NCBI GenBank assembly: GCA_002943765.1 | Contig: PQWQ01000001.1 | Location: forward strand, 2,267,501 to 2,331,500 | DNA length: 64,000 nt | Reading direction: 5' to 3' | From: Psoroptes ovis | Lineage: Eukaryota > Arthropoda > Arachnida > Sarcoptiformes > Psoroptidae | Shown: piece by piece, positions 8,906-21,800 of the stretch | Numbering within the stretch: the first letter of the stretch is position 1 | How the letters are laid out: every line of letters starts with the position of its first letter | Position numbers and translations under genes: made by a program | Notes under the pieces: model-generated | Seen by the model: the letters and a program-made list of their open reading frames with translations, nothing else | Database searches by the model: none | Told to the model about the DNA's origin: nothing

Positions 8906-9331
8906 TTAATATTGAATGCTACGTTGTGTTTGTATATCATCAAGCATTTGAGCCAATTCATCATCGGTAAATCGACCTTCTAAACTTGGTATCAGACCTT
9001 TAGCTTCATCAGGTGTTTCTGGTGCTAAATTTGCGATTTGAGCCATTTCGAATTTATGCAATTTTTTTTGTCCTAATATTTGCCGTATGGTGTTGATTGT
9101 TTCACGATTATTAAAACGACTGAATCTTGTCGTATAATTTACAGTTTTATTAAATACATCCGAAAATTCTTGTTCTTCTTCAGAATTTTCATTCTGTTTA
9201 ATGCGATGTTGTAATAATAAATTTACTTCTGATATCAACAATGTTTCAGTCATTGGATTTTCAAATTCTCTTGGAAATTGTAATTCAGCTGCATTTTCTT
9301 CTTGTATATCTTGTGAGACATTCGATGACAT
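8906..9331 (-). CDS. POLR2D: DNA-directed RNA polymerase II subunit RPB4 (POLR2D)
   Basis: This single-exon gene of 141 residues is the usual length for animal RPB4. RPB4 pairs with RPB7 to form the Pol II stalk, which contacts nascent RNA and helps in initiation, mRNA export and decay. The match to the family runs nearly full length: LQFPREFENPMTETLLISEV near the N-terminus, then LLQHR, the strongly conserved NYTTRFSRFNNRETI, GQKKLHKFEMAQIANL, and the C-terminal LIPSLEGRFTDDEL / LDDIQTQRSIQY. The ATG at 9329-9331 gives the expected N-terminus, a short acidic leader before the conserved block. It is transcribed divergently from COX6C and convergently with SDHC. Confidence 0.97.
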   Translation of the reverse strand: MSSNVSQDIQEENAAELQFPREFENPMTETLLISEVNLLLQHRIKQNENSEEEQEFSDVFNKTVNYTTRFSRFNNRETINTIRQILGQKKLHKFEMAQIANLAPETPDEAKGLIPSLEGRFTDDELAQMLDDIQTQRSIQY

Positions 9332-9702
9332 TTTTCAATTATAATTACGATGAGTTTTTGATTAAAAATTAAAAATTTGATTAATATGAAGTTCAAATAA
9401 TAATCCAACCACATGAGCACCGATCAAACAATCGATATTCGTTTGTAATCGATGTAGTTGTCCATCACTTTTAGAATACAGCGCTCACATATTTTGCTTT
9501 ATGTTTGTTTGCCCTTTTCTCATTAACTTTTGCGAATTGAAGCAATTACAAAGGACGATCACAATAAATTAAATCAAATTTTGGTTAGTATTTGGTATTT
9601 TTCATTAAAAAAATTTTATTGAATTTAATTTAATTAACAATTCTCAACATTCCATAGATTCATATATTTTGTGAATAATAATAATAAAACAAAAACAATA
9701 TC
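9332..9702. promoter_or_regulatory. Shared divergent promoter region of RPB4 and COX6C
   Basis: There are 371 bp between the two start codons. The interval must hold both 5' UTRs and both core promoters, so a bidirectional promoter is likely. The middle part (9410-9500) is less AT-rich and contains two similar ATCGAT-rich words (CAATCGATATTCG, TAATCGATGTAG). Such words resemble the DRE core TATCGATA of arthropod housekeeping promoters; that reading is inference. I see no third gene. Confidence 0.5.
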
Positions 9703-10004
9703 ATGTCTGCCGCTGCTGGACGTTTGGCCAAACCGAAACTTCGCCGTGTATTGTTGGATTCATTACGTATACACATCCCGGTCGCAATTGGTTTAGCAAT
9801 GGCGACGCAATTTTCTTTGAAATTCTTTTTCAAAGATGCTCGTCGTGACAAAATTGCTGAATTTTATCGGTATTTCCATGTTAAATTGATTGTATTTATT
9901 AAATTTTAATTTCATCTATTTGTCTCCCATCCGTTAGAACATATGATCCAGAAAAAGAAGCTGAACGCTTAGAGCGTCTTGGTTTTTTTGAGCGTCAAGA
10001 ATAA
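9703..10004 (+). CDS. COX6C: Cytochrome c oxidase subunit 6C
   Basis: Two exons, 9703-9869 and 9938-10004, give 77 residues. The 68-bp intron (GTATTT...TTAG) interrupts an Arg codon and leaves the frame intact. COX6C is a small single-pass subunit of respiratory complex IV in the inner mitochondrial membrane, thought to stabilise the complex. Residues 1-16 are basic (AAGRLAKPKLRRV). A hydrophobic segment spans about 25-45 (IPVAIGLAMATQFSLKFFF). The conserved matrix/IMS tail DARRDKIAEFYRTYDPEKEA and RLGFF follow, matching the animal COX6C layout and length. AATAAA at 10085-10090 is a likely polyadenylation signal. Confidence 0.93.
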
Positions 10005-11840
10005 AATCCATATAACATTTCAATTATAGTTAAAAATGATATAGCCATTTTTATTATTATTAATCGATTGCTATTGAAATTATGAATAAATGAATTATTA
10101 TTATATTCACATATGTAATTTTACTAATTAGACAAATATGAAAACATTCATCAAGAATTAGATTTTTTATTTTTAATTTTTATTTCCAAGTTTGCTACTA
10201 TGAATTCCATCATTATTGCTATGTTATAAATTGGCGGAAATTTTTAAATCATGAGAATTTAATTTAATACTCATTTATTAATAAGACAAATGATCATTGA
10301 TAAAATATATTTGGTTCATATCCGTCATCAATCATTCATTATATTGATGAATATGAATATTTTATTAATATGATTATTAAAACACATAAATAGCGTCAAA
10401 TGTTTTCAATCAATATTTTAGGCTAGTTTATTAGCAATTGTTTAGTGTTTTCATTGTAAAAAAATTCAATTGGAAACAATAAGAAGTAATTTCACGATCA
10501 TTTCACACATCTTTAGCTGGCGTATCAATACATTTTATTGACGTTGTTTGCACAACTATTCAGTGATCACATTCATAAAATTACGGCGTTCAGTGAATCG
10601 AAATTTTCTACCAACCTCATTACTCAAAATATTTCAATAATTATTAGAATGACTAATTATTTCGTTTCTTGAATAATTTCATGGTTAAACAATGTATGAA
10701 TATTGAATGAAAGGAAACGGGATATTTAAACATAAAATTATTAATTATTTTAAGAAATTCTTAAATTGTCATTCAGAACGATACTAATCATTTGATTTTA
10801 TGATTAATTTTTTCAACGGAAGTCTTAAGTTTATAATTAATTATATTCTTATATCAATCAATCAATAAATTGAAGGAAATTTCGAAATGATTTACATTGA
10901 AAAATCGCAAACAAATCATAAAATCAATTTGATATGATTATTAATCATTATTATGTTTTCCTAATGAAATGTCATCTTTGTTTTTATTCGCGAATGCTTG
11001 GTCATTTAATTTTATCAACCAAAATGTTAATCATGTTAAGTATTGGTGATGCCTACATTGAATTTTGGAACTTTTAAAATAAAATTATCTCGTGTTTAAT
11101 AGACATTTTTAGATGCAAAATCAATGGTAAATGAACAAAAATTTATTTATAAATTAAAGTATTTTGAAACTAAAATTTTAAAATACTAACAACGAATAAT
11201 CATAATTTGTGTAGATATTTACAACAACTAGTTAATTCAAAAATGCTCGATAATCGCTGATGTACATCTATAACCAGCAATCATCATATCAAAAATATTC
11301 ATCTTGACAAGTAGGTTGGCATTATTGTGTACTTGTAATACTTTTTACTTTCTATTTTTTGAATTCCATGTAAAATTGTCTTTCATTTCATCAAACCAAC
11401 AACACATACATGTGATAGTGTTAATTTTAAATTATAACAAAATTTGACCTTTGAATTTTTTCATACAAATCACAAAGGTTATGTTTTTAGATTTTCAATG
11501 TTCACACAGATTCTCATCGAACCATTACGAAATAAATGTATTTTAAATGTGAGTGTGTGTGAATCGATTTAGTCTACTGAAATTTCAATCAATTTAGAAA
11601 ATATTTGGGCGTTGGTTATGTCAAAATTCAAGACCCATAATAATGAAAATTATAGATATCACCGAACAAATGACACAGATGGTCATTTCATTTGTTGCGC
11701 AAGGTATTCCAGCCCAGAAAACAATTAATTTTTTTAGGCCGAATATAATCTTAATTGTTTTGTTTTCTCATATGGCTAGACATTCATTGAAATATTCAAT
11801 TAGATGATTTTAAAATTATCGATTTGAATTTGATTAAATT
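10005..11840. other. AT-rich intergenic region, no gene seen
   Basis: These 1.8 kb lie between the stops of COX6C and the convergent orphan membrane-protein gene. They show no open frame of note, no known motif and no terminal-inverted-repeat element that I could find. The base composition is the background A/T, with only short AT runs. Confidence 0.5.
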
Positions 11841-13328
11841 TTATTCATAACTTTCGGATATGTTTCTTTGAATTGCAGTCATCGAAGTGGCAGATGATGA
11901 TAGCGATGATAATTTTTGTTTTCGTCTGCGACTTTTTGTCTTAGGTCGACGAGATTTTGGTTTTTTGGTGGCGACAACACCCAATTCGAAACCCGATCGA
12001 CCGTAATGTAATTTACATTTTAGGTTTGATTTTTCATTAATTAATGGCGATCTAGGTGATCTAGACGTTTTTGAATGTCTTGTTTTTGACTGTATATTTC
12101 TTGCTGTACGACTGATTACCGATGATGCTATCGATGACGATAATGATAATGATGATTTTTTTGAAATTAGTGATTGATAATCATTGATTTCACTTTTTAA
12201 TTTTTTCTTTTTTATTTTCATTCGTTTTTGACGTTTCGAACGCTTTACGTTCTCATCAAATAATTGCGTTTGTTGAAATCGATGCTCATTCATAATCGGT
12301 ATATTTCGTCGTGATGGCATTCGTTGCGTTAATGATGGAAGAAACCAATCCAAAAAGCTTTGATGATTTCTTATATTCGATTTAGTAGCTTTAATATCAT
12401 CATTGATTTGTAATAAACTGAATGGTGGACGAAATATTTTTGATGTATTATTATTGGCCACCATTGATTTTTTAGCTTTGACTGGTGATAATTTTGTGTC
12501 CGTAATCATTGTATCTGAACGCATTGATATGTTTTTTGCCGTTGATTTTGGTTTTCGATTTATTTTCAATTTTGATTTCATATCAGTATCAACGGCAGTT
12601 TTTTCCATTAATAATAATTTTCTATTTGATAACGAAGATTTTTTAGCGATTATATAATCTTCATTTAGTTTATACGCGTTCGGTTTAGCTATAGTCATTG
12701 TGCTAGATGCTTCTCGTTGTGACTGCTTGAAGATTTGCGATTTTTTCGTACTATGAACCAACATTTTTGTCATTTGTTTCGATGCTTTTTTAAGAGTATC
12801 TTTCCCCATAGTACTTAAACGATTTTTAAACATAGTCATTTTTGTTTCTAAATCAGTATCATTACCATTGATGTTATGCTTGTCTTCTGGTAATTGTTGT
12901 TGTGGCAGATTCTCAGCAATTTTATCATCTTCGATATCGATGATTTCCGTTTCAAGCTGTTCATTTGGTGATGGTGGTGATGGTTGTCCATCATCATTTT
13001 CATTGCTATCACTATTATTTTCGATTTCATCAGATCCAACAATAACTTCATTGACATTTACATTCGATTTAGTTATTTTTGATTGTACCTTTGATTGTTT
13101 GAATTTTAATTTATCTTTCTTCTTTTTCATTTTCTTTCTATCACCACATAATATTATTATCATCGATATCGATATCAATAATAAGATTATTGGGAATAAA
13201 TTTTTGAAAAAATTTATTTTCTTTAAATTTTCAAACAAATTAAATGATGATGATATCCATGACAAATGATTTGAGCTGTTTTTCGATCTAAACGATTTAT
13301 TATCATTAATATTTGGTATGATTTTCAT
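11841..13328 (-). CDS. Uncharacterised Lys/Ser-rich single-pass membrane protein
   Basis: I do not recognise this gene. It is a single open frame of 495 residues with one hydrophobic segment at about 43-61 (LFPIILLLISISMIIILCG). A very basic stretch (DRKKMKKKKDKLKFKQ) follows at once, which by the positive-inside rule would put the long C-terminal part in the cytoplasm. Residues 95-160 are acidic with a PPSP patch. Residues 345-495 are rich in Lys, Arg and Ser, with several short basic clusters. A segment at 439-452 (KLHYGRSGFELGVV) looks more globular than the rest and faintly resembles the start of a C2 domain, but nothing follows to confirm that. A single TM followed by a basic juxtamembrane stretch is also seen in synaptotagmin-like proteins. 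The coding frame is long enough in this AT-rich DNA to be real; introns at either end cannot be excluded. Confidence 0.65.
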   Translation of the reverse strand: MKIIPNINDNKSFRSKNSSNHLSWISSSFNLFENLKKINFFKNLFPIILLLISISMIIILCGDRKKMKKKKDKLKFKQSKVQSKITKSNVNVNEVIVGSDEIENNSDSNENDDGQPSPPSPNEQLETEIIDIEDDKIAENLPQQQLPEDKHNINGNDTDLETKMTMFKNRLSTMGKDTLKKASKQMTKMLVHSTKKSQIFKQSQREASSTMTIAKPNAYKLNEDYIIAKKSSLSNRKLLLMEKTAVDTDMKSKLKINRKPKSTAKNISMRSDTMITDTKLSPVKAKKSMVANNNTSKIFRPPFSLLQINDDIKATKSNIRNHQSFLDWFLPSLTQRMPSRRNIPIMNEHRFQQTQLFDENVKRSKRQKRMKIKKKKLKSEINDYQSLISKKSSLSLSSSIASSVISRTARNIQSKTRHSKTSRSPRSPLINEKSNLKCKLHYGRSGFELGVVATKKPKSRRPKTKSRRRKQKLSSLSSSATSMTAIQRNISESYE

Positions 13329-16300
13329 TGGACCATATAAAACAATTATTTATCCAATATAATTATTGACAATCTGATTTTATATTGAATGAGAAAAATT
13401 TTCAACAAAAATATTGGAAAAAATCGATCCAAATTTTTATATTTGAAATTGAAATTAATTGATTTAATTTTATGATTTAATTTTCGAAAAAAAATTTCAA
13501 AAAAATTTTTCTCATAATAGTCTATGAAACATCCAATGCTACTCGTTGTAACGTACATAAGAAAAAATTTAATTACAATGTAAGATTATATAATGCTTTT
13601 ATGTATGAATAGTTGAGATGCATAAATACATTGAAATAATACACACACAAACACAGCTGTATGCTACTTTTTTTTGCGAACAAGAAAAAATGTAATTTCT
13701 TAAAGAAAAATTCAATTCTTCTTCTTATTATTATTTAATTCCAACTTATAATTATTACACTGGTTGAAATCAAACCTGGTCAACTAGCAACTGAAGATAA
13801 CATAATAATGAATAATTGTGAACACACCTTTAAATCATTGAACCATTTTAAAATATATTTGAGATCAGAAGAAATTTTTACATTTCTTTAGTGAAAATTT
13901 CGATCATTATTCAATAGAATTATATGCAATTGTATTGAGCATATTTTTCTACATATTTTTACACACACATACATGTAAGATATAAGGCTTCTGGCTTTTC
14001 ATTGAAAAAAAAAACAGAAAATGTTAAAGAATTGAATTGAATTATACACAAATAATAATTACCAAACAAATAATCAAATACTAATCTTTAAAATCTTCAG
14101 TGGCCATTTTTATCGAAGAACAAAATCAAAATCTGATGATAATCAAAAAGTTGGTCAGCAAAATTTAAAAAAAATGTTTCAATTCTTCAATCATTCTTCA
14201 GACATTCTTCATTCAATAATCGATGAGAGAGTAGAAAAAATGGAAAAATTTCGATTTCTTCGAATTCATCTCACATTTTATATGTGTTCAATTTTAATGG
14301 GTTTTTTCTCCATTCCATTTCATTTTTTTACTTCCACCATGTAAATAAATATCAAGAATTTCAATCAATTATTATCAGGTGGCAGGTTAATTTTTTTTTT
14401 TTTTTTGAATTAACCTTTACAAAAATAATCACTATAATAATAATGATGATGATGATGACCAAAAAAAATCTTTTACCCACCGATACCAAAGATAAAATGA
14501 AAAGATCGTAGCTTCATTCATTTGTTATTCGGTTGACCAAGCCCAAATTTATTTGAAAAAAATGATTTGTAATTTTCATTTTATTATATTAATGAAAATA
14601 AAATCAAAATAAAAAAATATTTGCTAGGTAAAAATCATTTTCATATGATTATTTTCAATGCAAAAATGTATGCGTATGAATTCAATTCATTTTCTTCTTT
14701 ATTTGGACTTACGAAGAAAAACTCGAGTTGTTTTTTCTTTACAGAATTGAATTGAATTGCAGAACCAAAGAATGACGACAAATGATAATGATAATAACAA
14801 TAAATAATTGAAATGAAGTGAAATGAAATAAATAAAAATACCACAGTTGATGTTTAGCATTCAGGGGCTTAGGAGGGGTCGAATACAACAACAACAACAG
14901 CCACAGAAAATTCGCCATATATTTGATAATGAACACTGATATATACACACAGATATACATTGAATAGCCTTAGGCTTTGATTATTGTTTATTATTACTTT
15001 CGCTAATAATAATAATGATAATGATAATAACAATGATGATAATGGCCAATCACTTCAATCGAATAATGAAATAAATAAATAAAATTTTTATTTGATATAA
15101 AAAACAGAATAAAAAAATGGTCGGTATTTAGATATGTTCGGTGAAATAATAATAAAATGAATTTTTTGAAATGAAAATTTATATTTTTATATCTTAAGAT
15201 AATAAGATAGATAATATACGCAAATATCTACAGGTGTATGTAGATGTTTGTGTTATATATTGCAGCATACACAATTGTTCATATATAAATGTAACAAATT
15301 CATTTAATTTATAAAAAATACATTATTTATGCTTGTCAAAATTCTTATTGATTGCACAAATATATGAGTTCATGCATTTGGTTTTCTGTAAGAAATTGAC
15401 TAAAAAGATATTTGCCAATTATAATTATTGTTATTATCTGAATGTATGTGCTTACAGTGAAGAAACACTGAAATATTGAAACATACGAGCAAACAACGTC
15501 TCACCTTTTATTTTGAAATAAATTTTTCCTTTTAACTTTTATAATCATTATCATTATTACACTGAACCTCTGTTGTGTCTCTATGTTTATGTAGATAGAA
15601 TTCCATTCTGAATAGATAACAACACAAAAGATTGAATGAATATAATTTGTGTATGAATTGATATATTCAGCGGTAAACAACCACAGGATGATGATGAGCT
15701 ATTTGATGATGAAAATGGACTCGAATATGAGTTGAAAATCCTCTGAAATGAATGGCATCGGCTTATCAATGACTTGACTGAAAAAGATTTCATTCGCTAA
15801 GTTTGGGAGCCACTCAAAATCTTTGAATGTATATATCTTGGGTAAATACGAATCTATGAAAACATGAAAGATGAAAGAGAGAAATTTTCGTTTACAATCT
15901 ACTCAATAAAACCAATAAAAAAAATTATCATTATTCAATGATGATGATGAAGATGATGATGACCTTAACCTTTTTGAAAATTTTTACCGACAAAAAATGA
16001 ATCAAAGTGAAGTTGAAATGATTTTCAATTCAATTCAAAAAAAAGCGAATTGAATTCAACTTTCAATAAAAAAAAAAATTTTCATCATCATCAAGAATCC
16101 TAGCATCATTTATTTTTTATTTTACAATACTTAATATGATCAGCATTTGTTATTTTGAACAGGCAACAGGTAAACAGGCGAAACAACGATAGGAAAAAAA
16201 CAAGCAGCAATCATTCCGATTGTTTGACCAGAGAAATAGATGAAAAAACATGGAAAACATCAATAAAAAACATTGAAAACAACAAATTGTATAATCAGGG

Positions 16301-18840
16301 TGGTTAAAAATGAAATTGTATATGTAAACTAAACATATGATTGCAATTTGCAATTGTCATTATTTCAATCTTAAATCTCTTTGAAATCTCATTCAAATTG
16401 GTTTATCGCTGTTCATCGATTGATTTGCGTGTGTCTTCGCCTGTTTGTATCAATATTATCTGTAATACCGATTCAATAGTATTTGATTGTGTGTAATCTC
16501 AATTTTTTAAAGAGTAAAATTTGTTCGATGATGATAATGATTGCATCTCTCTGCCTTATTGTGTACAATCAACACATATGTTTTGCTACAATGATTTCAT
16601 ATGATGGGGTTGCATGCAATTTTAATTTCAATTATTGCTTGTGTGTTGAGGATCAATTAAATTTATGATTTTGATGAATATGTGTGTACCCAAAAGACAT
16701 CATCATTTTTATATTTATGATATCATTGTTTATAATGATATGATTTTATTTTGTCTGAGAAATGATTGGAATTTAAAATATTTTACATTCTTTCACTAAG
16801 GAAATGTAATTATATAAATAGTAATATAATTAATTAAATTGAATTTGAAATAAATGAATGATGATGAATAAGAAATATATTTCAAATATTGAAATATTGA
16901 AATTCAAAACATGGAATTTAGATGCTTATTTGTCTGTTTATATTTGTTTGCAATATCCTGCTGTTTTATGATCATCAGACAAACAAACAAATTGAAATCC
17001 ACATTACACAAATACACGTGTTTTTATTCATTCAATTGAATTCTTTCCGATTCAATTTCATTCTGATTTCTTTGTATTTACAAATTTACAAATCAAAATA
17101 TTTGGCTTCTGATATTCAAAAGATTGAAATGAAAATAAAGCCAATTTATTTAGGAATTCAGTAATCAATTTTGTTATTTTACAAAATACAACTAAAGGAA
17201 AATTTCTTAAGATTTCAAGAATTATTAATTAAGACATTTGAATCAAGACAAAATTACAACAATAATAACACCAGCAACAACATGAAAATTTGTTTTAGAT
17301 TTTTGTTAACATTTTTGTTAGCATTTAGGCATGACTTGATCAATCTGAAATGAATTTTATGCTTCAATTCATTTCAACTCAAATCAAAATGAGATCAATA
17401 AGATGAGGAAGATGGAAAAGAATAATTTAATTCAAATTCAAATTGATTGATCGATTTTCTTTTTCATTTTTTTGAATTTCTCTTTCTATTCTTTCTATTA
17501 AATTTCTATTCTTTTCAAATCGTTTGATTTGAATTATCGATTATCTCAATCAACAATGAATAGGATGAATAAACAAATAACTAAATAAATAAATAAACAA
17601 ATAAACAAAACAATTGAATCGAATTTTGTTTTTTTTCGATAAATTCTCAAAGATTTGAATTGATTTGATTTGAAAAATTTGATTTGAATTTTCTGATTTG
17701 AATTTGATAATTTGTACAATTCAAGCATTACAACAATCAAACAATTGAATAATATTGTTGTTGTTGCTGTTCATTTGAATTTCTTTGAAGAAATTGAAAT
17801 TCTTTTCAACAACGAACGAATTCAAATTCAATTCTAAACATATTAACATGTCTTCAATCATCATCGTCGTCTTACACAGACACAAACAGAAACACACACA
17901 CTTTGTTCATATGTCTAAAACTTTGTAAAACTTATAATTGTTACTTTTGCATTGAAAAAAATAGCCAACAACCACCAAATAATTGTAATGATAACATGGT
18001 GATGCTTCTGATGATGATGATGATTCGGGCATTATAAATATTTTTATTTATTTTATCTCTGGTTCTTATGCTTGTTTCGAATATTGTTTGTCCATTCAAA
18101 TCATAATCAAAATCAGATGTACGAGTACAACAACAAGTGCTTGAATAACACACAAATAACAATGAAAATCATTTGTTTTTCTCTGGTCATCCTCGTTATT
18201 ATTTACAATAAGAGATGAAACTATACATGTGAATACAATATTTCAGTGCAAATAATAATAATAAATGAATAAAGAAAAAAGAATACCTTATAATTATCAA
18301 TGACAGGTAAAGAATAATGATGATTACGATGATGATGGTGATAGAACATGAAATGAAAAATTGGAAAAAATTTCAAAATTCAAAATGAAAACATCTCGCC
18401 CATTTTTTCATTTTATTTTCTTTCAATGAAGAATCTTCAATCAATTGAATCAATTTTGAATGTAAATTTTTTGATTCAAACCACCAAATTTTGTTTGATT
18501 TCGTTTTGATTTTCTTTTCGATTTTGTAAAAAAAAACATTTGACATTTGTACTTTCGATATTATTATTATTTTATTTGATGATGACTTTTCTTCAAAAAA
18601 TAAATAAATAAATCAATGATGATGATAATGATACTTGACCTTTGATGATGATGAAGAAGATGGAAAAATGATGTTTTTCAATGTATATTATTATTATCAT
18701 TTGATGTTCTTCATGATCAATATTTTATGGTTACCATGAAGAATTTAATAATGATAATAATTGTTTGTGTATCAACTTGGAAACTTCGGAAAATGCCGTA
18801 CTTTTAAACTTTTGCCTGGTCATTCGGTCAGCGCCGGACA

Positions 18841-18864
18841 GAAAGCGAATCTTTATTCGCTTTC
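18841..18864. repeat. Perfect 10-bp stem hairpin in a GC-richer patch
   Basis: GAAAGCGAAT and ATTCGCTTTC are exact reverse complements separated by a 4-nt CTTT loop. They sit in a patch of about 90 bp (18776-18870) that is clearly less AT-rich than its surroundings and includes GCGCCGGACAG. Function is unknown. A U-run does not follow, so it does not look like a bacterial-style terminator. Confidence 0.6.
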
Positions 18865-21800
18865 AGTGATTGATAGCATCAGAAAATACGTCAAAAAATA
18901 TTCAATGATTTCTTAGAAATTTCAATTTTTGATTTCGCATCATGAAATGCTTGGAATCGAAAAAATCTTACCACTGTTATTGTTATTGCCATCATTATTA
19001 TTATTTAGATTATCATTACTTTCGATTTTATTTTCTTCTCTTCGATTAAATTGTTCTTCCAATTGATAGTTATGATGATGATTGAAATTATCAAAAATTT
19101 ACCAGAAAAGAAGAGAAAAATAATGATGATCTAAATAAATAATAAACAAAATTATAACGATTATAATCAAACTGGTGATGATAATAATTACAATTACAAT
19201 CGATGATGATGACCTTGCCATAAATATAATTTTTTGAAAATGAATTGTGGTTAGCATGAAATGATATGAATAATATAATATTGATTGATGTCTACTATTC
19301 TCATTTGTTAGTTACGATCAACAGACAATTATAGAAATATAGACAATCATACAAATCAATCAAATAAATCAATGATTTAAAATTTCAAAAAATAATTTGA
19401 ATCAATTTTTTCAATTAGAAATTTTCATTAATTATCAAACAAATTATTTAGAATCAAATCCAATCGAAATTAATTAAAAAATGAAAGAAAAAAGAAATTA
19501 AAATTAAAACCAATCAACAGGTGTTTTTTGTGCTACAGTATATTTTACACACATTTGATACATTATTTATCGACGATTGAAGATGATTTTTTTTCTGAAA
19601 AAAATTATGATTTTAATAGCTTTCAAGTGTATTTATTTGATTGAAAATTCTTCCCAATTTCAGTAAAAATGGTAGAAATAATTTCCATTTGGTAGTCATC
19701 TTTCAACTATCATCATAAATTATCAGTTAAGAGACACACAGAGAGACTCTAGAAGGCAGAAAAAAAATTGGAAGAACCAATTTACCTTGAATACAGTCGT
19801 CGAACCTTTATGGTATGATCATTATTATTATCAATATTACTATTGAGTAAAATGATTTTAATCGACGAAAAAAACAATATCATCAACAAACTATGGTGAA
19901 ACGACCCGAACTTCACTACAGAAAATAAAAACCGAATCGAATTTGTATCAAAATTTGTAATTTTTTCATTTAATTTCATTCAATTCAATCTATATTCATT
20001 CATTTATTTTATCTTTATGATCACTGTCAAGGTTATGTGCTGATATGTGTGTGTATACCTGAATTCAATACAATCTTCGATGCACTGATATAAATAATTT
20101 CCCATCTGATAATGAAATGAAATGATACCAAATTTTTTCCTTGAATCAAATTCCATATCAAATTTTCAATCAAAAAATAATTAATTTACTTGATTAATTC
20201 ATTGATTCATTAATTTATTTTAGCTTAATTTTTATATTCACATTCAAATCCATCACAAAATGGTTCATTGATCCATTCAGTTAGGTCATAATCCAATCAG
20301 TTGGTCCATTGGTCAGAGGATCTGATCAATTCGGTCATTGTCATCATCGATGAATATAATTTCAATGATTTCTCATTCATGTAAGCATTCTTGGATGGGG
20401 TCATTGAATAAATGATAATCAATTTCATTTTTTTCAAAATAATTATTTTTTGGTGCAAACATTCAATAATAATCATATTTGTATGTGAAGTGTACACTTG
20501 AAATTTTTTCAAAATTCAATTTCGAAAAATTAATGGCAAAAAATATTTTTCTGAATTGAATATTTTGCTTATTTGTCGATGTTTGGCTGAGTGTTTATGT
20601 GTATGTATGTTTATATGTTTAAACCAGTTTGATCTATTTTCATTTCATTTTTTGCATTTTGCAACCAGAATTCATTTTTGAATGAATTTTTCCTATACTT
20701 TCTTCTTCATTTAATTTTAATCGAAAAAAATCCTATAGCTTAAGGCTAAATATGCAATTTGTTTGGATGAATGGTCGGTCGGTTGGTTGGATGGTTGTTT
20801 GGTAGATCGATCGAACGATTCGTTTGCTGGCTTTGCTGGTTGGTTGGTTGTTTGACCGTCGACCACTGAAAATGCTGAGAAATTAAAAAAAAGGCAAAGA
20901 CCATGGCTATTACCATCACCGCCGCCGCCATCATCGTTTCACCTTCCATTTAAAAAAAATTCACATTTTTGCTTCTGATCATTTCAAGGTTTATGTTTTT
21001 CTGGTCAATTTGCTGCAGCACATCGAACAATTTTTTCCATTTCTCCATTTCACTATCTCTTCATCTTTCTCTCTCTTTTTTACAATTCTTCACCATTATT
21101 TACCTTGATTTTTTTTTTCTGGTTGATGATAATAATAATTTTCGATTTGTAAGAAAGCAAAGAAAAAACAAAAATTCGTTTTTCACTTGCCATTCAGGTA
21201 TTGCATGTGAAATCAACAACGATAATAATAATTGATAATATAAAATACAAACACATGTGCATGCAACACTGATAATTTTGTTTTTTCGTTCAAAATTTTG
21301 GTTGATGTGATAAAGGTCGACATTTAGTAGTCACATTTGAAAATACAAGATCAGAAATTTATTTTATCGAAATTTTTTTTTTTTGAATGTTTTCTTATTA
21401 AAATTTTACTCTGAAAATCAAATTATCGACATATGAAAATTGAATTTAGATTCAATTCAAGATATTTGAATGTTTGATATCGCAGTGTTTTCGTCTTCCA
21501 GTGTTTTAAATTATTTTCATACACAAAGATTGTCAAAATTGTTGCATTGTGACACACAATGATTGAATCAAAAAATCAAAAATGAAAAAAAAAAAAACAT
21601 TGAAATCAAAATGAAATGAAATCAATTCAAATCAAAAATCAAAGGTAAGAATCAATGAATGGTTGAATGATTTAAAGAAAATAATTGAAAAATTTCTTTT
21701 ATTCCAAGACATTTTTCTTTTCATTTTCAATTTTTTCAATTCACTTTCATTCCAAAAGAATTCAATTCATATTTTTTTCCATCTAACATATTTTCTGAAT

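Noticed and set aside
12868..13269. 133-codon plus-strand frame
   Set aside because: It is antisense to the Lys/Ser-rich membrane-protein gene and consists of Ser/Phe/Ile runs that mirror it.
20746..20949. Minus-strand frame rich in Asn-Gln-Pro-Thr with a hydrophobic start
   Set aside because: It is generated by a degenerate GGTT/GATG repeat (20765-20870); no splice or conservation evidence.
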